Assembly: GCA_902578845.1 (NCBI GenBank)
Contig: CACHEM010000011.1
Location: forward strand, 1 to 32,724
From: an uncultured Prochlorococcus sp.
GTDB taxonomy: Bacteria; Cyanobacteriota; Cyanobacteriia; PCC-6307; Cyanobiaceae
Direction of reading: 5' to 3'
Length of the DNA stretch: 32,724 nt
Shown: positions 17,291 through 25,445 of the stretch, in pieces
Position numbering within the stretch: position 1 is the stretch's first letter
Layout: every line of letters begins with the position of its first letter
Position numbers and translations under genes: made by a program
Notes under the pieces: model-generated
Told to the model about the DNA's origin: nothing
What the model saw: only the letters and a program-made list of their open reading frames with translations
The model's database searches: none

Positions 17291-18278
17291 ATTTTTTTCT
17301 ATAAGGTGAAAGACTTAGAATAAGAAGAGCGATTTTGCTAGGTATTAACGAAATAATCATAGAAATTAATTTGTACCATATAGGTCTTTGATTATCATTA
17401 ATTAATTGCTTCCAGAAATTTCTTTTATAAGTATTTGTAAATCTCTTGGCAACAAGTAAATCAGAAATAACATTTAAAAGTTTTAAGTCATATCGCATCA
17501 TGTTTTCTAAAGCATGATTTGAAATAGATTCTTTATCCATTCTATTCAGGAGCTCAACCATACTTATATGAAAATAGTAAGGCCAAAATTCTTTCCAGGT
17601 CTGTATACCTCTTCTTTGAATAATTAGAGGCCATCCAATAATGTAAACCTTTTTTTTATAATTACCTCTAAAAATATACTCAAGGAAAGAGTATCCTTCA
17701 AGTGGATCATTTGTTTTTTTAAATCCTCTTTCCCAACAATCTTTTTTAAATATTAAAGATGGTATGAAGCCTGGCCAATGTCTGTATTTTTCTATAAATT
17801 TACTTAAGGAGATTTCATCTAATCCTTCTCTAAGGATATCGCTATGTGCAATTTCATTTACATTACTTAAATCCTTATCTCCTATTAATCTATTTAAATA
17901 AACAATATCATTTTTATTTCTTCTAATAATAGCTTCTACAATCTCACCTAGTCCTGGCAATGCAATATCATCATCTCCAAAAATATGTATAAATTTTCCA
18001 CTGCTTATTTCAACGCATCTTTCAATACTTTTTTCTATTGTTAAACTTTTATCACTTTTACTCCATTTAATAAATTTGTAATTTTTAATTAATTCCGCAT
18101 ATTGTTTTTTGTGAAGCTTATTTGAACCGCTATCTGAAATAATAAATTCTTTTTTTAAATTATTACTACCATACGCCTTTATAAGAGAATCTATTGATTT
18201 TTTTAGATAATAAGGTCTGTTAAATGTTGGTATAACAATAGTTAAGTCAATATTTTCTTTTAGATTTTTTTTGAACAC
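17280..18278 (-). CDS. Glycosyltransferase family 2
   Basis: A 332-residue GT-A enzyme. The start is LTIVIPTFNRPYYLKKSID (12-30, read in part), then FIISDSGS (45-52) and the DXD metal motif in IFGDDDIALPG (99-109). A C-terminal hydrophobic segment (about 302-322, SMIISLIPSKIALLILSL) may anchor it at the membrane. The best start is GTG at 18278, ten bases after the CgeB-like gene; no ATG lies before the conserved N-terminal strand. It overlaps the acetyltransferase by 11 bases. It probably adds one sugar to the repeat unit; the donor is not predictable. Confidence 0.85.
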   Translation of the reverse strand: MFKKNLKENIDLTIVIPTFNRPYYLKKSIDSLIKAYGSNNLKKEFIISDSGSNKLHKKQYAELIKNYKFIKWSKSDKSLTIEKSIERCVEISSGKFIHIFGDDDIALPGLGEIVEAIIRRNKNDIVYLNRLIGDKDLSNVNEIAHSDILREGLDEISLSKFIEKYRHWPGFIPSLIFKKDCWERGFKKTNDPLEGYSFLEYIFRGNYKKKVYIIGWPLIIQRRGIQTWKEFWPYYFHISMVELLNRMDKESISNHALENMMRYDLKLLNVISDLLVAKRFTNTYKRNFWKQLINDNQRPIWYKLISMIISLIPSKIALLILSLSPYRKKYGK

Positions 18279-18288
18279 TTTATTAAAT

Positions 18289-19365
18289 TTAACTAAGCTT
18301 AATAATGCTTTCTAAGAAATATGAGGCGGAATTTTCATATACTGAAAATTTTTTGTAAGAGTCATGTGCTAATTTTGTCGTATAGTTTTCATCATCAAGA
18401 AGCATTTTTACTGTTTTTACTAATTGATATTTATTTTGGCAAGTTTCTTTATATCTATTCTCAAGTTTTATTTGATCTTTATTTAGATTTGTTAAATCGT
18501 TTTTTTCTAGGCATTCAATCATAGTTGAACCTGAAGATGAAATTTCATAATACCTACTATTTTCTTGATCATCATTTTTGTTCCTATAAAAACAAATAGA
18601 AATAAGTGCTTTTTGCATATATGTAATATATTCATCATGACTTACATCTGAGTCTAAAATTTTTATATCTGCCTTATATTTGCTTAGATATTTGTATTTA
18701 TTTTTCCATCCATTTCCTCCAATAAGAATTTTGATATCTAAGCTGAAAAGTTCTTCAAGCCATTCTTTCCTTTGTTCTTCAAAAGTACCTATAAAAAGAA
18801 CATCCCATTCCTTACTTTTTTTTCTGAGAATTGATTTATCAATTTCCCATATCTCTGATTCAATAGGTTTAATTGTATAAAAATGATTTGTCCTTATGCA
18901 TTTGCTGCCTGTTATGCAAGCTAATTTTGCATAGTTAGTTTCTTTACTTGTAATAATTTTGTCAGACCAATATAAATTATTAAAATATTTCTTAGAAAGA
19001 TTATGTGTTTTAAGCATATTATCGTAAGAATAAGAAATAATTTTAACTTTTTTATTTTTATATTTTTTATTATTATCTATAAACTGTTTTACTTTTTTTA
19101 ATTTTATAATTGTTGGTTTTATAGCGATTATTAGATCAAAATCATTTTCTGCTACAGTACGTAAAATTCTTTTATTAATATCAGTAATATCTTTATAAAT
19201 AAAAAATTTGCATAAAAATCTATCAATAAATTCTAGAATTTTATTGTCAAATTTTTTAAAAACAACTTTAAAATTAAAATTTTCTTTATAAGCAAGTTGA
19301 GATGCCGCTATGCAGATTTGTTCTCTATCAATATAAATGTTTTCACTAAGAATTAAAATTTCCAT
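18289..19365 (-). CDS. CgeB-like glycosyltransferase (Glyco_trans_1_2 type)
   Basis: A 358-residue protein with a divergent N-terminal half and a C-terminal domain of the CgeB/Glyco_trans_1_2 type: WDVLFIGTFEEQRKEWLEE (about 187-205, read in part), a region ending ISICFYRN, then RYYEISSSGSTMIE, the R-x-E-i-xxxG pattern that replaces EX7E in this group. It is one of the most AT-rich genes in the window (a 60-base sample at 19021-19080 has 6 G/C). The ATG is four bases downstream of the DPM1-like gene and the stop is ten bases before the GT2. Function as a sugar transferase is likely from the family and the context; the substrate is unknown. Confidence 0.72.
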   Translation of the reverse strand: MEILILSENIYIDREQICIAASQLAYKENFNFKVVFKKFDNKILEFIDRFLCKFFIYKDITDINKRILRTVAENDFDLIIAIKPTIIKLKKVKQFIDNNKKYKNKKVKIISYSYDNMLKTHNLSKKYFNNLYWSDKIITSKETNYAKLACITGSKCIRTNHFYTIKPIESEIWEIDKSILRKKSKEWDVLFIGTFEEQRKEWLEELFSLDIKILIGGNGWKNKYKYLSKYKADIKILDSDVSHDEYITYMQKALISICFYRNKNDDQENSRYYEISSSGSTMIECLEKNDLTNLNKDQIKLENRYKETCQNKYQLVKTVKMLLDDENYTTKLAHDSYKKFSVYENSASYFLESIIKLS

Positions 19366-19369
19366 TCAC

Positions 19370-20386
19370 TTAATTTTCTTTCCTCATATTAACCATTACT
19401 GAATTTCTATATTGAATCGGTTTATCAGGTTTTACATTAGTTCTTTCTTTTTCAATTAAAAGTGGCAATCTTAAAGATCGTCTATGAATAAAACTAATAT
19501 ACTCTCCAATAATACCGATTGAGAAGAGTATAATTCCTAGTAAGAATAAACTGGAAGAAGATAGCATTGCTACTCCAAATTGAAAAGTATCCCAAAATAA
19601 AATTTTAGAAAAAACTACTAAAATTGAGAATAAAAATCCTATTGAGCCAAAAAATAAACCACTAAAAGTTATATATCTCATTGGTTTTCTAGATAATGTT
19701 ACTAAACCTAAGATTCCAAAATCAATCAAGAAAAATAAAGAGGCACTGCTTTTGCCATTTTTTCTCTTTTGACTAATATATTTAATTGTTGACCATGGAA
19801 AACCACATGCGCATACTAAACCTTTTACAAAAGGATATGAATCTATAAGTTCCCTTAAACACTGAATTACCTTTCGGTCATATATGCCAAATCCAGTTGA
19901 ATCTCTTACAACTTTAAAATCAGATAATTGTTCAAGTAAAAAATAGTATATTTTTTTGAAAATAAATAATATTTTGTTTTCTTTACTTGATTTTCTAACA
20001 CAAAATATAACTGAATTAATTTTCTTTTCCCACTCGAATATTAAATCAGGAATTAATTCAGGTGGGTCTTGTAAATCAGCCATTAAAAATATATTTGCAT
20101 CAGCGTCGGCACTTAAAAGTACATTAGTGGAGGATTTTACAAAACCATAATTAATACTATTTTCAATTAATCCAACCCTTGAATCAGTTTTCATTATTGT
20201 TTTAATTTTTGAAATAGTTTTATCTGTAGATTTATTATCTTCAAATATTATTGAAAAGTTATAATTAAGCTTATCTATTCCCTTTGTAATTCGTAAATAA
20301 AGTTCATCAATATTTTGCTCCTCATTATAACAAGGTATACATATAGCGATGCATTTTTTCTTTGAATTAGATAATGTATTTTCCAT
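19370..20386 (-). CDS. DPM1/GtrB-like polyprenyl-phosphate glycosyltransferase
   Basis: A 338-residue protein made of a GT2 catalytic domain and two C-terminal membrane helices (about 240-262 and 275-300). CIPCYNEEQNIDELY (16-30), FEDNKSTDKT (48-57) and LMADLQDPPE (101-110, with D104 and D107) are diagnostic of the dolichol-phosphate-mannose synthase/GtrB/ArnC group, as is the end IIGEYISFIHRRSL. These enzymes make polyprenyl-phosphate-linked glucose, mannose or aminoarabinose as donors for periplasmic GT-C enzymes. No GtrA-type flippase is seen beside it. A gap of 52 bases separates it from the phosphatase, and only four bases separate it from the next gene. The donor sugar is not determinable. 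Confidence 0.85.
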   Translation of the reverse strand: MENTLSNSKKKCIAICIPCYNEEQNIDELYLRITKGIDKLNYNFSIIFEDNKSTDKTISKIKTIMKTDSRVGLIENSINYGFVKSSTNVLLSADADANIFLMADLQDPPELIPDLIFEWEKKINSVIFCVRKSSKENKILFIFKKIYYFLLEQLSDFKVVRDSTGFGIYDRKVIQCLRELIDSYPFVKGLVCACGFPWSTIKYISQKRKNGKSSASLFFLIDFGILGLVTLSRKPMRYITFSGLFFGSIGFLFSILVVFSKILFWDTFQFGVAMLSSSSLFLLGIILFSIGIIGEYISFIHRRSLRLPLLIEKERTNVKPDKPIQYRNSVMVNMRKEN

Positions 20387-20438
20387 GTTTTAATTTAGTT
20401 CATCTAAAGTAGATTTTAAAAATAAGAATTCAAGATTT

Positions 20439-20882
20439 TCATTTTAACAATTTTAAGATTGCAAATTGTCCAGGAAGTGGATTAGAAATTGGGTGAACCT
20501 CCATCAAATAATCAAGAGCTTCTAATGGAGTTAGATTACATTTTTTGATTAAATATGCCATGCATATTAGTGGAGATCTTTCAATTGAAGCAACGCAATG
20601 AACAAATGTTGGACCCTTAGAAATTAAATTATCCAATGCATCAAGAGCGTAATATATTTCTTCAATAGTTGGATTTCTTTTCGCCTTATGATCTGGAAGA
20701 ATAATCCTTTTGCAACAAAATTTTTTATCCATCTCTGAGACGGGTTTACATTCATCTTCACTACACAAAGATAATATTGAGTTAATATTAAGTTCCTTCA
20801 AGTAAATTAAATCATCACTAGTTTTTGGGCCTTTCCCAACAGCTAATTCATTAATTAGAACCCAGTCTACGGTAAATCTCAT
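20439..20882 (-). CDS. Dual-specificity (cysteine) protein phosphatase
   Basis: A compact 147-residue protein with the Cys-based phosphatase loop HCVASIERS (95-103; nucleophile C96, R102) and a candidate general acid D64 in LPDHKA. The WxLINELAVG opening and the DSP-like helix LICMAYLIKK also fit single-domain dual-specificity phosphatases. It lies five bases downstream of the Wzc-like tyrosine kinase, so the two are almost certainly co-expressed, and it is the natural candidate to remove phosphate from the kinase C-terminus. In most Wzc systems that role belongs to Wzb, a low-molecular-weight tyrosine phosphatase with its loop at the N-terminus, which this is not. Partner and substrate are inferred from position. 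Confidence 0.88.
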   Translation of the reverse strand: MRFTVDWVLINELAVGKGPKTSDDLIYLKELNINSILSLCSEDECKPVSEMDKKFCCKRIILPDHKAKRNPTIEEIYYALDALDNLISKGPTFVHCVASIERSPLICMAYLIKKCNLTPLEALDYLMEVHPISNPLPGQFAILKLLK

Positions 20883-20887
20883 TTAAT

Positions 20888-23194
20888 TTAATTGTCTATC
20901 CAATTAAAGAAAATATTTATATATTTTCTAATTTTCTTTTTGAATTCATTTTCAGAATCAATTTCATTATTAATTTCTTTTTCAGTATTTTGAGTTATGT
21001 TTGAACTAGCATTAGCATAACTTGCATATTGAGCGTAGGTATTGTTCTCAAATTCTGAGCCCATATTGATAGGCTTTTTAATTCTATTAGTAATAGTACC
21101 AAGTATTGTGGCATTGGAACGATCAATTTTTTCAATGCATTTTTTGGGAAGTGATCTTGTTACGTTATTAACAGAAACTAATAGTATTACTCCATCTGTT
21201 TCATTAGATATTATTAGAGCATCTGAGAGCTCTAAAATTGGTGGAGTATCAAAAATTATTAAATCAAAATCTTCATTTGCTTTGATATCTTGCATAAATG
21301 TTCTCATCCTTTCAGATCCAAGTAATCTTGTTGGGTCTGGTGCTACTTTACCAGCTGTTAATACAGAAAAGTTTTCAAATCCAGGAACTTTTTGAATGAA
21401 ATTCTTTATGTCTTTTTTATCACCTGTAAGGTAGTTACTTAAACCTCTTAAATTGTTTACATTTAAACGCTCATGAATTACAGGTTTTCTCATATCAGTA
21501 TCTACTAGCAATACTTTTAAATCTATTTCAGAGAGTGTTTTAGCGAATAGAATATTTAATAATGACTTTCCCTCTCCTGGGATGGAACTTGTAATCAAAA
21601 GCGTTTTAATATTTTTATCACTATTTAAAAATCTTATAGATGTATATAAACTTCTAAGTGCTTCTTGATAGAAAAAAGATTGATAATTTTCTTTTCCTGA
21701 ATTAGAAAAATCGTTAATTTTTTCGAGTATTGATTTTTTCTTGGCTCTAATATCAGTAAATTGTTCTACATATGGCATATCACAAAGATTAGGAATATTA
21801 GTCCCCATTTTCACTTCTTCACTTGAATGATAAACATTGTCAAAAATATCTCTAAATAAAGCACCAAAAATTCCAAATGCACTGCCTGCAAATAAAGCAA
21901 AAAGAAGATTTTTTCTAAATGAGGGTTCAATTGGGACTGGGTCCATAATAGGGGGCGAAATTATCTTCCATGGAACGTTATTTTGAGCCATCTCTAACTG
22001 GAAATCTTCTTTTGCAGCTAGTATCCCAGCCAAATTTTGTGAAGCAATTTCTAGCTCTCCCTTAATAGCGTTATATTCTTTAATTAAATCAGGTTGTTCT
22101 TCAAATCTTTTTTTTATTTCTTCATTTTCAGAAAGAATAACCTCTAAATCATTTTTATTTTGATTAATAGCATTATTAATAATCTTAATTTGTAGATCTT
22201 TTATTATTGGGGATAATTTTTTTTGTTTTAATTTAAGATTTTTAATGGGTTCAGAATCTTCGGTAAATATTAATCTGGCTGCGGCTAATTCTTCTTCCAC
22301 TTTCAATAAACCTTTAAGAAATCTTGTATCAGAATCCTTTATTACAATTCCCATTTGCTTTCTTTGATTATTGTCAAGAATTTCTCTAAATTCGGTAGTT
22401 GACAATTTGTCATCATTCAACTGTTTTCTAATATTTTCTAATTTCTTTAAAGATGACTTAACAACTAATATTCTCTCTTTAGAAGCCAATTTTTGTTTAT
22501 TTAAAGATCTCCCTTCTATTATGGGTTCAAGAAATGAATTTAATTTTCTGTAGTTAGCCAATTTATTTTGTAAGTCTTGTCTTTTTTTATAAAGAACAGG
22601 AGTTTGTTCATTTAGAAACTTTAAACCGTCTTTTAATTTTTGCTGCTTAAGTTCATTAGCAGTTTTTAGATATCTTTCGCTTAACGAATTTAATATATTT
22701 GTCCCATTCTTGAGATTTTCACTTCTTAAATATATTTCAAGCACACCATCGGCTTCTCTATTGCCAATTCTTTGGTTTTTGATTGAAATTTTTCTTTCAA
22801 GACTCAAAACGCTTAAAGAATATTTATCTGCGATAGGTTGCAGTACAAATGGACTTTTTAATAATGCGATCAAAGTAGGTTCATCATTAATTGTGGAATT
22901 ATTCGCAACATTCAAAACTAAAGCTGATGATAATCCAGAGCCACTATTATTTTTGCCTTTGGTTATTGGATCTGAAATTAAGAGTTTAAAAGAGCCGCTA
23001 TATGTGGGCTTAAATATTCTTTTATAAGTTGTAAATACTGCAGAAAAACCTAATACTAAAGACCCAACAACCAAAATTATCTTCTTTCTTCTTCTAAAAA
23101 TATTTATGAATTCGATAATATCAAAATCTTCATTATCTGATTCAAAAGCATTTGAATCGCGATTCACATTCTTTTCCAACTGATTATTTGACAA
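20888..23194 (-). CDS. wzc: Wzc-like polysaccharide co-polymerase with BY-kinase domain
   Basis: A 768-residue inner-membrane protein that controls chain length and export. Wzz-type architecture is visible: first membrane helix at about 38-56, a long periplasmic part with coiled-coil-like helices (180-400), a proline-rich run before the second helix (about 430-447), then a cytoplasmic tyrosine autokinase. The kinase has Walker A SSIPGEGKS (K543), Walker A' LLVDTDMRK (D565, D567) and Walker B LIIFDTPP (D649). The C-terminal tyrosines are few: Y720, Y723, Y726 and, further on, Y758. The only plausible start is TTG at 23194; no in-frame ATG lies nearby. It heads an eleven-gene operon, with the phosphatase next, and is divergent from wza across 137 bases. 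Confidence 0.93.
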   Translation of the reverse strand: MSNNQLEKNVNRDSNAFESDNEDFDIIEFINIFRRRKKIILVVGSLVLGFSAVFTTYKRIFKPTYSGSFKLLISDPITKGKNNSGSGLSSALVLNVANNSTINDEPTLIALLKSPFVLQPIADKYSLSVLSLERKISIKNQRIGNREADGVLEIYLRSENLKNGTNILNSLSERYLKTANELKQQKLKDGLKFLNEQTPVLYKKRQDLQNKLANYRKLNSFLEPIIEGRSLNKQKLASKERILVVKSSLKKLENIRKQLNDDKLSTTEFREILDNNQRKQMGIVIKDSDTRFLKGLLKVEEELAAARLIFTEDSEPIKNLKLKQKKLSPIIKDLQIKIINNAINQNKNDLEVILSENEEIKKRFEEQPDLIKEYNAIKGELEIASQNLAGILAAKEDFQLEMAQNNVPWKIISPPIMDPVPIEPSFRKNLLFALFAGSAFGIFGALFRDIFDNVYHSSEEVKMGTNIPNLCDMPYVEQFTDIRAKKKSILEKINDFSNSGKENYQSFFYQEALRSLYTSIRFLNSDKNIKTLLITSSIPGEGKSLLNILFAKTLSEIDLKVLLVDTDMRKPVIHERLNVNNLRGLSNYLTGDKKDIKNFIQKVPGFENFSVLTAGKVAPDPTRLLGSERMRTFMQDIKANEDFDLIIFDTPPILELSDALIISNETDGVILLVSVNNVTRSLPKKCIEKIDRSNATILGTITNRIKKPINMGSEFENNTYAQYASYANASSNITQNTEKEINNEIDSENEFKKKIRKYINIFFNWIDN

Positions 23195-23301
23195 ATTACA
23201 TAAGTCATTAATATTTAATTTTATAATACAAACGTCTAATTTTTAAAAAAGATAATTTTCTGAAAAAATTTTAATTTATTTATTAATTGGCATTTAATGT
23301 G

Positions 23302-23307
23302 TAAAAT
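23302..23307 (+). promoter_or_regulatory. Weak candidate -10 box for wza
   Basis: TAAAAT at 23302-23307 follows TGTG and would start transcription about 18 bases before the wza TTG codon. I find no convincing -35 element. The 137-base wzc-wza gap must hold promoters for both directions, but in this AT-rich DNA I cannot place the wzc one. Confidence 0.2.
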
Positions 23308-23331
23308 TCAATTATGAGTTAAATTTGATGT

Positions 23332-24405
23332 TTGATTTTTAAAAAAACTACCAATGTCATAATTCTTTTATTTGTCTTTATTTTTACTGATTTTTATTTT
23401 CTTAAAAACAGTAAATTCCTCAAAGCAAGTTCTGAATTTAATAATTTAAGCAATACAAAAACCCTTAAAAGTGATTTAAACTCAGATATTTATATTCTTG
23501 GCCCTGGGGATATATTACAAGTTGAAATTGGCCCTCTTGATAAATTGTCTGGTCCATACGGTGTTCTCAGCGATGGGACATTGAGTTTACCTCTTATTGG
23601 AACTATCAATGTAATGTATTTAACATTAGATGAAGCAAGTGAAAAAATTAAAAATTTATATGGATTACAACTTCTGCAACCAGAAATATATGTTTCATTA
23701 GCGCAAACTAGACCTATAAAAGTTTCTGTAGTTGGTGAAATTTCTAGGCCGGGTCTTTATAGTTTTTCTGATAAATCTGAAGAAACGACTACACAGCCAA
23801 CAATTGTTGATGCTTTAAAGAAAGCTGGAGGCATAACAAAAAATAGTAATATAAAAAATATTACTCTTACTCGGAGGATGCCAGGTTTAGAGAAGATTTA
23901 TAAGAAAACTGAACTAAATATTCTTGATTTAATTATGAATGGCAATCAAAATCAGAATCCATATCTTTTTGATGGTGATGTTATTAACGTGAAGAAAGCA
24001 AAGAATACCAATATAGCTGAATACAAAATTAACAATAGTAATATTGCACCTGAAGAAATTAATGTAACTGTAATTGGGAAGGTTTATTTCCCAGGAAAGC
24101 TCTCATTAAAAAGCAATGTCCTTTTAAATCAGGCCGTACTTGAAGCTGGGGGTCCAGTGAACTGGAAAGCTAACAAGGGAAATGTTCAACTTGTAAGAGT
24201 AAATGATAATGGTAGTGTTACTTTAAGAAAAATCAGATTGAATATTAAAAATGATGCCTCTAGTAAGGATAATCCACCTCTGGAAGACGGAGATATTATT
24301 AAAGTGAATACATCAGCTATAGCATCTTTTTCCGAGGGTGTAGCAACTGTTACTGAACCTTTTAGTGGCTTTATAGGAGCAGCAATATTTCAGTTACTCG
24401 ATTAA
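23332..24405 (+). CDS. wza: Wza-like outer-membrane polysaccharide export protein
   Basis: A 357-residue OPX protein that would form the exit channel. After an N-terminal hydrophobic segment (about 8-24) comes the polysaccharide export domain, ILGPGDILQVEI (55-66) and DGTLSLPLIGTI (81-92), then SLBB domains seen at VSVVGEISRPGLYSF (131-145) and VTVIGKVYFPGKLSL (245-259), each followed by an EAGG/KAGG turn. The protein has no cysteine at all, so unlike E. coli Wza it cannot be lipidated. A C-terminal hydrophobic stretch (about 343-355) could contact the membrane. Start: TTG at 23332, because TGA precedes it in frame and no ATG fits; an ATG at 23328 is one base out of frame. It faces wzc and converges on fcl with a 12-base gap. 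Confidence 0.88.
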   Translation: MIFKKTTNVIILLFVFIFTDFYFLKNSKFLKASSEFNNLSNTKTLKSDLNSDIYILGPGDILQVEIGPLDKLSGPYGVLSDGTLSLPLIGTINVMYLTLDEASEKIKNLYGLQLLQPEIYVSLAQTRPIKVSVVGEISRPGLYSFSDKSEETTTQPTIVDALKKAGGITKNSNIKNITLTRRMPGLEKIYKKTELNILDLIMNGNQNQNPYLFDGDVINVKKAKNTNIAEYKINNSNIAPEEINVTVIGKVYFPGKLSLKSNVLLNQAVLEAGGPVNWKANKGNVQLVRVNDNGSVTLRKIRLNIKNDASSKDNPPLEDGDIIKVNTSAIASFSEGVATVTEPFSGFIGAAIFQLLD

Positions 24406-24417
24406 ACCATAATATGC

Positions 24418-25419
24418 TTATAAATTGATTTTATTCTTATAGTTCTCTATCGTTTTTTTTATTCCCTCATTTAAATCTATTTTGGCTTCCCATCCCAGTT
24501 CTTTTAATCTACTTACACAAAGTTGTTTTTTAGGAGTTCCATCAGGTTTGGTAAAATCCCAGGTTATTTCGCCTTTATAGCCTGTGAATTTTGCAATCTT
24601 TGTAGATAAATCAAGTATAGAAATATCTTTCCCTGTCCCAACATTTAAGAAAGTTAATGGTTTACCTTCGTCGTTTTTAGGTGCATTATCTGAATCTGGA
24701 TCCCAGTAATTAAGTGCAAATATAACTGCATCGCCAAGATCGTCTGCATACATAAATTCTCTAAGAGGTTTGCCAGTGCCCCAGCACTCTACGCTTGGTT
24801 CGGAGTTTATACTCGCATCAGTAAATCTTTTTATAAGAGCAGCCATGACATGACTATTTTGTGGATGATAATTATCATTTGGTCCATATAAATTTGTGGG
24901 CATTAGAGAAATTGCATCAAATCCGTGCTGTATTCTTAGGGATTCGCATAGCTTTATTCCAGCAATCTTTGAAATCGCGTACCATTCATTTGTTCTTTCA
25001 AGTGGACCTGTAAGTAAAGATTCTTCTCTGATTGGTTGGGTTGCAAATTTTGGATAAATGCAACTACTTCCTAAGAATAAAAGTCTTTTTACTCCACTTT
25101 TCCATGCAGTTTCAATAACATTAGTCTGTATTTTTAAATTTTCTAATATAAAAGTTGCTGGTTGAGTTGAATTGGCATTTATTCCCCCTACCCTAGCAGC
25201 AGCTAAAACTACTATTGTTGGCTTTTCACTCTCGAAAAAACTTTCTACTTCATTTAAATTTAATAGATTTAAAGTTTTGCTAGAGGTAGTAATTATTGAA
25301 CCTCCATTATTCTTTCCATAGCCAGATTTTTTAAAGCTTCTTAAAATAGCACTGCCTGCCATCCCTGATGCTCCTGCTATAAATATTTTCTCATTTAAAT
25401 TAATTTTTTTACAAATCAT
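24418..25419 (-). CDS. fcl: GDP-L-fucose synthase
   Basis: Also called WcaG, this enzyme turns GDP-4-keto-6-deoxymannose into GDP-L-fucose by C3/C5 epimerisation and NADPH-dependent reduction. The 333-residue protein has the Rossmann loop IAGASGMAGSAI (14-25), VLAAARVGGI (71-80), GSSCIYP (117-123), the catalytic EWYAISK (Y147, K151), and LMPTNLYGPNDNYH, all family hallmarks. It contains a short insertion before DNAPKNDEGKPL. It follows gmd by 26 bases, so the two form a GDP-fucose operon. The ATG start at 25419 leaves about 12 residues before the first strand, which is normal. Confidence 0.96.
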   Translation of the reverse strand: MICKKINLNEKIFIAGASGMAGSAILRSFKKSGYGKNNGGSIITTSSKTLNLLNLNEVESFFESEKPTIVVLAAARVGGINANSTQPATFILENLKIQTNVIETAWKSGVKRLLFLGSSCIYPKFATQPIREESLLTGPLERTNEWYAISKIAGIKLCESLRIQHGFDAISLMPTNLYGPNDNYHPQNSHVMAALIKRFTDASINSEPSVECWGTGKPLREFMYADDLGDAVIFALNYWDPDSDNAPKNDEGKPLTFLNVGTGKDISILDLSTKIAKFTGYKGEITWDFTKPDGTPKKQLCVSRLKELGWEAKIDLNEGIKKTIENYKNKINL

Positions 25420-25445
25420 ATTTTGTTTTTATAAAAAATTCAAAG

